Of a DNA stretch of 9,633 nt, positions 1 to 5,913 are shown one piece after another. Under the pieces are notes generated by a model. The model saw only the letters and a program-made list of their open reading frames with translations. It searched no databases and was not told the DNA's origin. This DNA is from Sedimentisphaerales bacterium (GTDB lineage: Bacteria > Planctomycetota > Phycisphaerae > Sedimentisphaerales > SG8-4): contig JAFGCA010000129.1 of the NCBI GenBank assembly GCA_016932895.1, positions 1 to 9,633 of the forward strand. The letters run 5' to 3'. Position 1 is the stretch's first letter; each line of letters opens with the position of its first letter. The translations under genes and the position numbers were made by a program.

Positions 1-81
1 CGGGACTGGATTCGAACCAGCACGAGCCGAAGCTCACTAGCCCCTCAAGCTAGCGCGTCTGCCAAATTCCGCCACCCGGGC
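1..81 (-). tRNA. tRNA-Leu(GAG), 3' end cut by the window edge
   Basis: Read on the minus strand, the 5' acceptor strand GCCCGGG (75-81) begins a tRNA with the anticodon stem-loop CTAGC-TTGAGGG-GCTAG, which gives anticodon GAG (leucine, CUC/CUU codons). A long variable arm with a TTCG loop (TGAGC-TTCG-GCTCG) marks a type II tRNA, as expected for Leu. The T arm has the usual GGTTCGAATCC core. Only CCCG of the 3' acceptor strand lies in the window; the last few bases fall before position 1. No integrase or att-like duplication is visible next to it. Confidence 0.95.
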
Positions 82-93
82 GACAAGCTGTGG

Positions 94-122
94 ATTATCG
101 CGGATTGATGATGCATTGTCAA
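94..122 (-). promoter_or_regulatory. sigma70-type promoter of tRNA-Leu
   Basis: On the minus strand a perfect -35 box TTGACA (117-122) is followed by a 17-nt spacer and the -10 box GATAAT (94-99). Transcription would begin near position 87, about six bases before the mature tRNA 5' end, which fits a tRNA gene. Further upstream, TGCCGATCC (141-149) and TGCCGATAC (152-160) form a short direct repeat with an 11-nt period, and GGCGT-CAAA-ACGCC (171-184) could form a hairpin. I cannot assign a role to either. Confidence 0.75.
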
Positions 123-230
123 TTCTCTCTTCGGACATTTTGCCGATCCCATGCCGATACCCGCGGCTATGGCGTCAAAACGCCCCGCCGTGAGCCGGGC
201 CCGGGAAATCCAAATAAAATTAGGGCTAAC

Positions 231-280
231 TTGACTTTACAAAAATTTTTATTGACAAAATCCGTTAAAACAGAAACAAT
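231..280 (+). promoter_or_regulatory. AT-rich candidate promoter of the DUF2089 cluster with two TTGAC boxes
   Basis: An AT-rich patch in otherwise GC-rich DNA carries TTGACT (231-236) and TTGACA (252-257), 21 nt apart, about two helical turns. The second box is followed after 17 nt by AACAAT (275-280), a 4/6 match to the -10 consensus. This would put the transcript start only a few bases before the ATG at 291, giving a leaderless or nearly leaderless message. That agrees with the absence of a Shine-Dalgarno sequence before either candidate start. The first box has no convincing -10 partner and could be an upstream promoter or a regulator site. Confidence 0.4.
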
Positions 281-290
281 GACAGACATA

Positions 291-659
291 ATGAGAAAAC
301 ACCTTTCCACGACCTGTCCCATCTGCGGCCTGGCAATGCAGACCGCTGCCATGAAATGTCTCGTGTGCGACGTCAAGGTCGAGGGGAATTTCGGCCAAAC
401 CGCCTTCGACCGGCTCGCGCCCGAAGACCTGGAATTCCTGGAGCAATACCTCCTGGCCGGCTTCAGCATCAAGACGCTGGAGCAGAACGGCTCCCTGGGA
501 TACGCCGCGATACGCTCCAGGCTGGACAGACTCATCGCCGGCTACAAAACGCTCGTCGCCATGGACGCCCAGAAGAAAGGGGTGCTCGAACTCCTGCGCG
601 CCGGGCAAATCACCGTCGCCGAGGCCAAACGCAAACTCGAGAAGCTTGCCGGAGTATGA
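291..659 (+). CDS. DUF2089-family zinc-ribbon/HTH protein
   Basis: A 122-residue protein. It opens with a zinc ribbon (C9-x2-C12 and C23-x2-C26), continues with an EGNF segment and then a helix-turn-helix-like region (about residues 46-83, LEFLEQYLLAGFS...IRSRLDRLI). It ends with a short helical module (about 98-120, LELLRAGQITVAEAKRKLEK) of the SHOCT-like type found at the C-terminus of DUF2089 proteins. Order and length match that family, whose members are presumed transcriptional regulators; no function is established. ATG 291 is chosen because the zinc ribbon starts right after it. ATG 279 is possible, but neither has a Shine-Dalgarno sequence. Its stop overlaps the next start as ATGA (656-659), so the two are probably translationally coupled. 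The family assignment is strong; DNA binding is inference. Confidence 0.85.
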   Translation: MRKHLSTTCPICGLAMQTAAMKCLVCDVKVEGNFGQTAFDRLAPEDLEFLEQYLLAGFSIKTLEQNGSLGYAAIRSRLDRLIAGYKTLVAMDAQKKGVLELLRAGQITVAEAKRKLEKLAGV

Positions 660-1015
660 AAATGACGGACTCATCCAGCGCTTCGTCGCAAGAAGAACTG
701 CTACGGCTGCGGGAAGAGGGCAGAATCAGCGAAGCCGAGTATCAGAACCTCCTGGCCGCCATGCAGGCCCCCACCGCCGCGGAACCTCAACCGGATCCGA
801 ACGACGAGCCTCAATTCAGGGCGTTTCGCCGGCGTGTACTCACCGGCGGCCTGGTCATCTGCGCGATCGGCCTGCCCGCGGGAATCGTCCTCCACTTGCC
901 CATCGTTTGGATTCTCAGCATCGCGGGAATCGTCGTGGCCCCAATCAAACTGAGCCGCATGAAGGACAGTTGGCTGGCCGGAATCCTCGCTAATAATAAG
1001 ACAGACCGCCGCTAA
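656..1015 (+). CDS. Small membrane protein with N-terminal SHOCT-like segment (two TM helices)
   Basis: A 119-residue hypothetical protein. Residues 12-36 form a charged helical pair (LLRLREEGRISEAEYQ core) resembling SHOCT-like modules. Residues 37-56 are a Pro/Asp-rich linker, and about 61-79 and 80-98 are two closely spaced hydrophobic helices preceded by FRRR. The C-terminus is short and basic. The start ATG overlaps the stop of the DUF2089 gene, which supports this start and co-expression. The N-terminal segment closely resembles that of the next gene at both protein and DNA level, so the two arose by tandem duplication or shuffling of this module. The function is unknown; a membrane partner or sensor for the upstream regulator is a guess. 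Confidence 0.75.
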   Translation: MKMTDSSSASSQEELLRLREEGRISEAEYQNLLAAMQAPTAAEPQPDPNDEPQFRAFRRRVLTGGLVICAIGLPAGIVLHLPIVWILSIAGIVVAPIKLSRMKDSWLAGILANNKTDRR

Positions 1016-1035
1016 AGCGGCCGGGAGATGGAATC

Positions 1036-1539
1036 ATGGAGATCGCCTCGAACGCATCATCGGAGCAAGAGCTGCTCCAGCTTCGTAACGAGGGTAAAAT
1101 CACGGAGACCGAGTACCACGAACTCCTGGCCGCGATGAGAAGGCCCCCGGCACCCGACGAAGCCCTGTCGGACGCGTCAAAGTCCTGCTCCGCTCCACAG
1201 ATCGAAATGCTTGGGCGCCGAGGCATCCCGCCGGTGCTATGGATCGCCCTGGTCAGTCTGGCCCTGATGGTCCTCGGCAAGGTGCTCTTTGCGTTCAAAC
1301 TCGGCCCGGGTATTCTAATAGGCGCCGGTCTTTCGGCGGCGCTGCTCGTCGGCCTGTACCTCGGACACAAATGGGCCTACGTCCTGACAATCGTCTTTAC
1401 GGCGCTCGGCACGATCACCGCTCTCACGAAGGGGGTCGGAAACGGCCTGGCCGTCTTGCTGGGCGATTGCCTCGTCCTCGTCCCCGTGCTCTTGTCCAGG
1501 GACTACTTTTTCCCAAAGCCCGACTTGCGGCGGAACTGA
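1036..1539 (+). CDS. Membrane protein with N-terminal SHOCT-like segment (four TM helices)
   Basis: A 167-residue hypothetical protein. Residues 9-34 carry the same helical segment as the preceding gene (LLQLRNEGKITETEYHELL core). A linker (35-62) follows, then about four hydrophobic helices (roughly 65-85, 90-109, 112-131 and 134-154) and a basic tail after RDYFF. GGGAG (1023-1027) sits eight bases before the ATG and supports the start. It lies 20 nt after the previous stop in the same direction, so it is probably the third gene of one operon. The membrane part differs in length and sequence from that of the preceding protein; only the N-terminal module is shared. No enzymatic motif is visible. 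Confidence 0.75.
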   Translation: MEIASNASSEQELLQLRNEGKITETEYHELLAAMRRPPAPDEALSDASKSCSAPQIEMLGRRGIPPVLWIALVSLALMVLGKVLFAFKLGPGILIGAGLSAALLVGLYLGHKWAYVLTIVFTALGTITALTKGVGNGLAVLLGDCLVLVPVLLSRDYFFPKPDLRRN

Positions 1540-1558
1540 CCGTGCGCTCGCGGCCCGT

Positions 1559-2257
1559 TCACCTGCCGCTCTCGTTGTTCCACAGAAGGACCTGCAACCG
1601 TGGAGAATAGGCGAAGCCGGCCCTCAGACAACACTCGGCGACCATCGGTCCCTTTGCCGCCAGCTCATCACGGTTTGCAGCCAGAGGCATCAGCATGATC
1701 CTTTGTCGATCTACATCGCCGATCTCATCGAGCACCTTCGATATCTCAGCCAGGTCGCCTGCTGCGTCCAACACGAATTTGAGCTGGTATGGATATATCT
1801 CGATGAGGCGGCGGACGGTGGCGGGGTCGAATCGCATCCGCTCGTGGACCTCCGCGAGCTCGGCCCGCGCGGGCACGGAGTTGCCCAGCTTGGGGCTGAC
1901 GCTCAGCAGGTCGCAGGCCAGGTTGGGAACGAAGAGAAGGCCCGCCGTTTCGATGGTGATGTGTTTGCCGAGGGCTTTGAGTTGGCCGGTCAGATCGGCC
2001 AATCCGGGCCGGGGCGCGTCATCGGGACCGACCAAAGGTTCGCCGCCCGTGAGGACTACGTGTCTGCACGGCCAGGTCGCCACCTTTTCGACGATCTGCG
2101 CCGGCTCCAGGTCTTCGCCCGCGCGGAAATCCCAGGCGTATTTCGTATCGCACCAGCAGCAGCGCAGCGGACAACCCGCCAGGCGGACGAACGCGCTGGG
2201 CGTACCCGCCAGCGTCCCCTCTCCCTGTAGAGAATGGAAAATCTCAATCACCTGCAT
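1559..2257 (-). CDS. queE: 7-carboxy-7-deazaguanine synthase (radical SAM)
   Basis: A 232-residue radical SAM enzyme that converts 6-carboxy-5,6,7,8-tetrahydropterin to 7-carboxy-7-deazaguanine (CDG) in queuosine/7-deazaguanine synthesis. Visible signatures are Q11-G-E-G near the N-terminus, the iron-sulfur CxxxCxxC cluster motif C29-x3-C33-x2-C36 followed by DT, the SAM-contacting GGEP at 71-74, and an ITIETAG segment near 100. The C-terminal LLWNN stretch is also QueE-like, and the length is normal. An extra Cys (C34) sits inside the cluster motif but does not disturb the spacing. The start is 22 nt after the queC stop, so queC-queE is an operon. No clear Shine-Dalgarno precedes this ATG, so coupling to queC translation is plausible. 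It ends 19 nt from the convergent membrane-protein gene. Confidence 0.95.
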   Translation of the reverse strand: MQVIEIFHSLQGEGTLAGTPSAFVRLAGCPLRCCWCDTKYAWDFRAGEDLEPAQIVEKVATWPCRHVVLTGGEPLVGPDDAPRPGLADLTGQLKALGKHITIETAGLLFVPNLACDLLSVSPKLGNSVPARAELAEVHERMRFDPATVRRLIEIYPYQLKFVLDAAGDLAEISKVLDEIGDVDRQRIMLMPLAANRDELAAKGPMVAECCLRAGFAYSPRLQVLLWNNESGR

Positions 2258-2279
2258 GCGCGTGTCACGATCAAAGCGG

Positions 2280-2984
2280 TCACATATCCTGTTGGACGTA
2301 TTGGAGCGGGTCCGTCAGTCCGGCCTCGGCAAAGCCTTTGAGCCGAAGCCGGCACGAATCGCACCGCCCGCAGCTTCGGCCCTGCTCGTCCGGATCGTAG
2401 CAGCTATGCGTCAGCGAGTAATCGACACCAAGCTTCGTTCCGGCCCGGATGATCTCGGCCTTGCTCATCTTGATAATCGGCGTGTGGATGCGGTATCTGC
2501 CCTTACCCTCGACAGCCGCGGCCGTGGCGAGGTTGGCCATCGTCTCGAAGGCGGCGATGAACTCGGCCCGGCAATCGGGATAACCGCTGTAGTCCGTCGA
2601 ATTGACCCCGATGAAGATGTCGAAGACGCTCAGCACCTCCGCCCAGGCCAAAGCGTAGCTCAGGAAGATCGTGTTGCGAGCGGGCACATACGTCACCGGA
2701 ATATCCGTCGATTCGCCCAGGTCGTCCCGGTCCTTGGGCACGTCGATGCGGCGATCCGTCAGGGCCGAGCCGCCGAAGGCGGCCAGGTCGATGTCGATCA
2801 CGCGATGCTCAATGACCCCCAGCGTGCGGGCCACACTCGCGGCGGCCTTGATCTCGCGCCGGTGACGCTGGCCGTAGCGAAACGTCAATGCACAGCACGC
2901 GAAACCCTCGCTCCGCGCGATCGCCAGCGTCGTGGTCGAATCCAGCCCGCCACTCAGGAGCACGATGGCATTCTTGTCACTCAT
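2280..2984 (-). CDS. queC: 7-cyano-7-deazaguanine (preQ0) synthase
   Basis: A 234-residue ATP-dependent enzyme that turns CDG plus ammonia into preQ0, the step after QueE. The PP-loop motif SGGLDS lies at residues 11-16, followed by the family's YGQRH segment. The [18 protein letters not shown] segment and the [14 protein letters not shown] substrate region come mid-protein. A C-terminal zinc site is formed by C195, C205, C208 and C211 (CGRCDSC). All key residues are present. ATG 2984 is preferred because it places the P-loop at the usual distance; an in-frame TTG at 2990 would add only two residues. It is the first gene of the queC-queE pair. Its upstream region contains a dispersed-looking inverted repeat (3045-3143), and I see no convincing promoter box. 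Confidence 0.95.
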   Translation of the reverse strand: MSDKNAIVLLSGGLDSTTTLAIARSEGFACCALTFRYGQRHRREIKAAASVARTLGVIEHRVIDIDLAAFGGSALTDRRIDVPKDRDDLGESTDIPVTYVPARNTIFLSYALAWAEVLSVFDIFIGVNSTDYSGYPDCRAEFIAAFETMANLATAAAVEGKGRYRIHTPIIKMSKAEIIRAGTKLGVDYSLTHSCYDPDEQGRSCGRCDSCRLRLKGFAEAGLTDPLQYVQQDM

Positions 2985-3044
2985 TCTCAATTCTCACGTA
3001 TACCGGCCCCCCATTTCGTACGTCCCGCGACTACAGCGGAAAGG

Positions 3045-3143
3045 AGATTGCTTCCCCCGCCTTCGCGAGGGCAGGCTTGCTGCGCTGCTCGCAATGACAA
3101 ACAGAACGCACAACATGTCATTGCGAGCGAAGCGAAGCAATCT
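3045..3143. repeat. MITE/REP-like inverted-repeat element
   Basis: The outer arms AGATTGCTTC (3045-3054) and GAAGCAATCT (3134-3143) are exact reverse complements. The inner blocks GCTCGCAATGACA (3087-3099) and TGTCATTGCGAGC (3116-3128) are also exact reverse complements. The right arm reads TGTCATTGCGAGCGAAGCGAAGCAATC, stated here as positions 3116-3142. Between its conserved ends the left arm carries a longer G/C-rich insert (about 3055-3086), so the element is an asymmetric palindrome. From memory, arms of this type recur as dispersed short repeats in many unrelated bacterial genomes. It lies between the sulfatase stop and the queC start and contains no gene. Transcribed, it would form a strong hairpin and might limit read-through from the sulfatase gene. 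Confidence 0.7.
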
Positions 3144-3194
3144 ACAATCGCACGATTTATGAAATGCCATATTAGCCCAGACGCGGCGGCGACG

Positions 3195-4637
3195 CTACCG
3201 CCCTTTCGGCCACGGATACGCGTTGGAGCCGGCGGCCTGATCGACGGGGCCCTTCGGCAGCGTCTTGTGCCAGGCCAGCACTCTGGCGGAGAGCCGCTGC
3301 ACCACGTCGGCGTTCCGATCCGCCACGTTGTCCAGCTCCGTCGGGTCTTTCGGGATATCATACAACTCGATGCGGCTGCGATCCGGGTTCATCAGCAGTT
3401 TCCAGCGGCCCTCGCGAATCGCCAGCATGGGACACTTGTGGACCATGTCGCCGGCGACGCGGAAGCGCCACTCCCACATGAGCGGGCGCTTACGCTGCGT
3501 GGGCGTTCCCAGCAGCGCTTCGGACATATTCTCGCCATCCAGCGCCGCGCCACCGGGCGCCTCGATGCGCGCCAGGCCGCAAATCGTCGGCAGCCAGTCC
3601 ACGCCGGCGACGATTGTCTCGTCATCCACACGCCCCGCCGGCGTGCGCCCCGGGCAGCGCACGATGAAAGGCATTCGAATCCCGCCCTCGTACAGGCTCC
3701 GTTTGCGTCCGCGAAAGGGGCCCGCGTTGCCGATGCCGCTGTGGACCGCGTTGCGTATATTCAGATCCTCCGGGCCGTTGTCGCTGGAGAACACGATGAA
3801 GGTATTCTCACGCAGGCCCAGCTCGTCGATCCTCTTGACGAGGCGTCCGACCTGGGTATCGAGGTCCGTCACCGAAGCGTAGTAGATCTGCTTGACGCCC
3901 TTGTAGGACACACCGGCCGGCGCGTACCGCTTGTACGGCTCCATCTGCTCCGGCGTCGGATGCAGCGTCGCGTGCGGCACGAGCGTCCAGACGTTGACGT
4001 AGAAGGGCTCGTCGCGGTGCTCTTCGATGAAGCCAATCGTGCGGTCCACGATCTGGGCGGTCGATTTGGCCCGGAAGTACGGATCGTCCAGCCCGGTAAG
4101 CTGGGGCCCGGACGAGACGCGCGTGCAATGCTCGTCGATACCATAGACGCCGGGGCTTGGGGCGTCGCTGCCCGAACCGAGATGCCACTTGCCGAAGTGC
4201 CCCGTGACGTAGCCTCCGGCCCGCAGCAGGCCCGTCACAGTCGGTATCTTCGGGTCGAGCCAGTTCGGCATGGCGCGGGATTGATTCTGCTTGTCGGTAG
4301 CGAAATGCCCGTGAATTCCGAGCCGCGCGGGAAATCGCCCCGTCATGATCGCCCCGCGCGAGGGCGAGCAGACCGAGCCGCTGACGTAGAACTGGGTAAA
4401 GAGCAGGCCCTCGCCGGCCAGGCGATCCAGGTTGGGCGTTCGGATCTGCCGGTTGCCGTAGCAGCCGAGGTCGCCCCAGCCCAGGTCGTCGGCAAAAATG
4501 AAAACGAAGTTGGGCCTGCGTCCCCCGGCTCGGCCACGCGCGGCAACAAGGGGCGCCGGCAGCGCGGCCGCCAGCATGGCCCTTCCCGCGGCCGACAGAA
4601 AACGACGCCTGTCCATCGCCTGCACCGACTGCTTCAT
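3195..4637 (-). CDS. Tat-exported Cys-type sulfatase (arylsulfatase family)
   Basis: A 480-residue sulfatase that hydrolyses sulfate esters, probably on a polysaccharide, outside the cytoplasm. The twin-arginine signal RRRFL (10-14) is followed by an Ala-rich hydrophobic stretch to about residue 35. The metal-binding DD pair is at 50-51. The CSPSR motif has C90 as the residue to be oxidised to formylglycine and R94, followed by MTGR. K150 and H152 lie in GKWHLG, H222 in VPHATLH, and D286-N287 bind the metal. The C-terminal [14 protein letters not shown] subdomain is typical. All catalytic residues look intact, so a formylglycine-generating enzyme must exist elsewhere. ATG 4637 is chosen because GGAGGAA lies seven bases upstream and a promoter begins further up; the longer in-frame reading to 4883 would overlap queF. 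The substrate cannot be told from sequence. Confidence 0.92.
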   Translation of the reverse strand: MKQSVQAMDRRRFLSAAGRAMLAAALPAPLVAARGRAGGRRPNFVFIFADDLGWGDLGCYGNRQIRTPNLDRLAGEGLLFTQFYVSGSVCSPSRGAIMTGRFPARLGIHGHFATDKQNQSRAMPNWLDPKIPTVTGLLRAGGYVTGHFGKWHLGSGSDAPSPGVYGIDEHCTRVSSGPQLTGLDDPYFRAKSTAQIVDRTIGFIEEHRDEPFYVNVWTLVPHATLHPTPEQMEPYKRYAPAGVSYKGVKQIYYASVTDLDTQVGRLVKRIDELGLRENTFIVFSSDNGPEDLNIRNAVHSGIGNAGPFRGRKRSLYEGGIRMPFIVRCPGRTPAGRVDDETIVAGVDWLPTICGLARIEAPGGAALDGENMSEALLGTPTQRKRPLMWEWRFRVAGDMVHKCPMLAIREGRWKLLMNPDRSRIELYDIPKDPTELDNVADRNADVVQRLSARVLAWHKTLPKGPVDQAAGSNAYPWPKGR

Positions 4638-4644
4638 GGCTGGA

Positions 4645-4651
4645 TTCCTCC
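4645..4651 (-). promoter_or_regulatory. Ribosome binding site of the sulfatase
   Basis: The minus-strand GGAGGAA lies seven bases before ATG 4637 and fixes that codon as the start in preference to the long upstream in-frame extension. Just before it in the transcript, GCGGCG (4657-4662) and CGCCGC (4671-4676) can form a 6-bp hairpin that could modulate translation. Confidence 0.7.
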
Positions 4652-4704
4652 ATTCTGCGGCGCGGACCCACGCCGCGACATCGTTTTCGTTGAATTCGCC
4701 CGTC

Positions 4705-4733
4705 ATGCTACCGCCGCCCGCCCGGCGTGTCAA
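4705..4733 (-). promoter_or_regulatory. sigma70-type promoter of the sulfatase gene
   Basis: The minus-strand -35 box TTGACA (4728-4733) is perfect. It is followed by a 17-nt spacer and the -10 box TAGCAT (4705-4710, 4/6 match). Transcription would start near 4698, giving a leader of about 60 nt before the ATG at 4637. Confidence 0.6.
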
Positions 4734-4791
4734 AAGCAATCGCGGGCCGGCTTCGGGTCCATTTTCTGCTCTCCGGCCGATGACTTGCCAC

Positions 4792-4820
4792 TTGTGTTGT
4801 GGCGGAGCCGGTACTATGAT
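4792..4820 (+). promoter_or_regulatory. sigma70-type promoter of queF
   Basis: TTGTGT (4792-4797), a 17-nt spacer and TATGAT (4815-4820) form a plausible promoter pointing into queF. The start would be near 4827, leaving a leader of about 20 nt. Such a short leader leaves no room for a preQ1 riboswitch. It is divergent from the sulfatase promoter about 60 bp away. Confidence 0.55.
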
Positions 4821-4848
4821 AAGAGCGACAGAACTGAGGATCAAAACG

Positions 4849-5202
4849 ATGAATGAGCGCGAGCCCATTGAGCTTTTTGACAACCCGCGCCCCGGGCGGG
4901 ACTACCGCATCACCATTCGCTGCCCGGAGTTCACCAGCGTCTGCCCCAAGACGGGCCAGCCCGATTTCGGCGAAATCACGATCGAATACTGTCCCGACCA
5001 AAGCTGTATCGAGCTCAAGAGCCTGAAACTCTACTTGCAAGGCTATCGAAACCGAGGCATTTTCTACGAGTCGTTGACAAACGATATTCTGGACGACCTG
5101 ACCGGCGTGTGCCGGCCGCGTTGGATGCGAGTGACGGCGCGATTCACACCACGCGGCGGGATCACCACCGACGTCGTTGCAGAATACACAGCCGAAGGCT
5201 AA
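4849..5202 (+). CDS. queF: NADPH-dependent 7-cyano-7-deazaguanine (preQ0) reductase
   Basis: A 117-residue single-domain (type I, unimodular) QueF that reduces the nitrile of preQ0 to the aminomethyl group of preQ1 with NADPH. C32 in [14 protein letters not shown] forms the thioimide with substrate, and D39 of the same motif is the proton-handling Asp. The QueF signature ELKSLKLY spans 55-62 and E74 in [10 protein letters not shown] is the substrate-recognising Glu. Tyr occupies position 73, where B. subtilis QueF has His. GAGG (4836-4839) about nine bases before the ATG supports this start; an upstream in-frame ATG at 4816 sits in the promoter and is unlikely. The neighbouring queC and queE encode the preceding steps but are separated from it by the sulfatase and lie on the other strand. 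Confidence 0.94.
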   Translation: MNEREPIELFDNPRPGRDYRITIRCPEFTSVCPKTGQPDFGEITIEYCPDQSCIELKSLKLYLQGYRNRGIFYESLTNDILDDLTGVCRPRWMRVTARFTPRGGITTDVVAEYTAEG

Positions 5203-5224
5203 CATCCTGATCCGAGGTAGCCAG

Positions 5225-5722
5225 ATGCCCATCAAATTGCATTGCGACCACTGCGGAAAGAAGATCGAGGCCCCGGACAGCGCAGGGGGCAAATGGGGCA
5301 AATGCCCGGCCTGTCACAACAAGGTGTACGTTCCCCAGCCCGTCGCCGACGACGAGTTGAAGCTGGCCCCGATCGACGAGACGGAGGAGGAGCGACGCAA
5401 GCGACTCATGCACGAAAGCTATGAGCTGACGAAGGACATTCTGCACGAGAACGCCCCCGCGCCGGCCGACCCGTCCGGCGGCGCGCCCGAGATCAGTGAA
5501 GCGGAACTGACGAACCACGTCATTCATTATCTGCGTCAGATGGCCGACGGCGATCTGGACGAGGCCCAGAGCACCGCCGAGCACATCACGCCCCACCGCC
5601 GCCAGGCCATCGCTCTGCTGGACAGCCTGGCACGCAGCGATCCTCCCGACCCGGAACTGGAAGACGTTCCCAAGCAGGTGCTGGCCGGTCTGATCCGGAA
5701 TCTGCGCACCCGTCTCAGTTAA
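5225..5722 (+). CDS. Small zinc-ribbon protein of unknown function
   Basis: A 165-residue protein. Residues 1-38 form a treble-clef/zinc-ribbon-like unit (C7-x2-C10 and C27-x2-C30 around GGKWGKCPAC, ending VYVPQP). I associate this N-terminal module with many planctomycete proteins. A highly charged, probably helical region (about 50-75, EEERRKR) follows, then a Pro-rich linker (77-90) and a mostly helical C-terminal half with no motif I recognise. GAGG (5214-5217) seven bases before the ATG supports the start. It begins 22 nt after queF in the same direction, so it is probably co-transcribed. No signal peptide or membrane segment is present, so it is cytoplasmic. A role in queuosine metabolism is not shown by the sequence. 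Confidence 0.8.
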   Translation: MPIKLHCDHCGKKIEAPDSAGGKWGKCPACHNKVYVPQPVADDELKLAPIDETEEERRKRLMHESYELTKDILHENAPAPADPSGGAPEISEAELTNHVIHYLRQMADGDLDEAQSTAEHITPHRRQAIALLDSLARSDPPDPELEDVPKQVLAGLIRNLRTRLS

Positions 5723-5731
5723 TCCGGGCGA

Positions 5732-5796
5732 GACCCGAACGGGTCCCCAAATACACTCCTTTGCGACACGGACGGCCCGGCCTTATCGGGCGGCCG
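5732..5796 (+). terminator. Two hairpins after the queF operon, possible terminator
   Basis: GACCCG-AA-CGGGTC (5732-5745) is a compact perfect inverted repeat ten bases after the stop codon. A second G/C-rich inverted repeat follows at 5773-5796 (CGGCC...GGCCG with inner pairs). Neither has a clear T-run, so intrinsic termination is uncertain. Confidence 0.35.
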
Positions 5797-5827
5797 AAAC
5801 CGCTGCGCTTCCTGGAAAGATCCCGGG

Positions 5828-5862
5828 TTGGCTTTGCCACAGCCTGTTCGTAGGCTTTAGGT
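5828..5862 (+). promoter_or_regulatory. Weak candidate promoter of the glycosyltransferase gene
   Basis: Two overlapping weak arrangements with 17-nt spacers exist: TTGGCT (5828-5833) with TAGGCT (5851-5856), and TTGCCA (5834-5839) with TTAGGT (5857-5862). AGCCT-GTTCGT-AGGCT (5841-5856) is a small inverted repeat over the same bases. None is close to consensus. Confidence 0.25.
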
Positions 5863-5913
5863 GTGGTTCGATCGACTCGGATCGGCCGCCGTTGTAACTT
5901 GGAGGAAACTCAA

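Noticed and set aside
1..290. tRNA-Leu as an integration site for a mobile element
   Set aside because: No integrase, recombinase, phage gene or duplicated tRNA end is present in the window.
4821..4848. preQ1 riboswitch before queF (and also before queC)
   Set aside because: The queF leader predicted from the promoter is only about 20 nt, and neither upstream region shows the small pseudoknot pattern with an A-rich tail.
1695..4856. A very long plus-strand open frame (about 1050 codons)
   Set aside because: It runs antisense over queE, queC and the sulfatase gene, all with clear family motifs, and crosses the repeat element. It shows no recognisable domain and is a by-product of G/C-rich codon usage.
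4638..4883. N-terminal extension of the sulfatase to 4883
   Set aside because: It would overlap queF and its promoter, place the Tat signal about 90 residues inside, and lie upstream of the sulfatase promoter and ribosome binding site.
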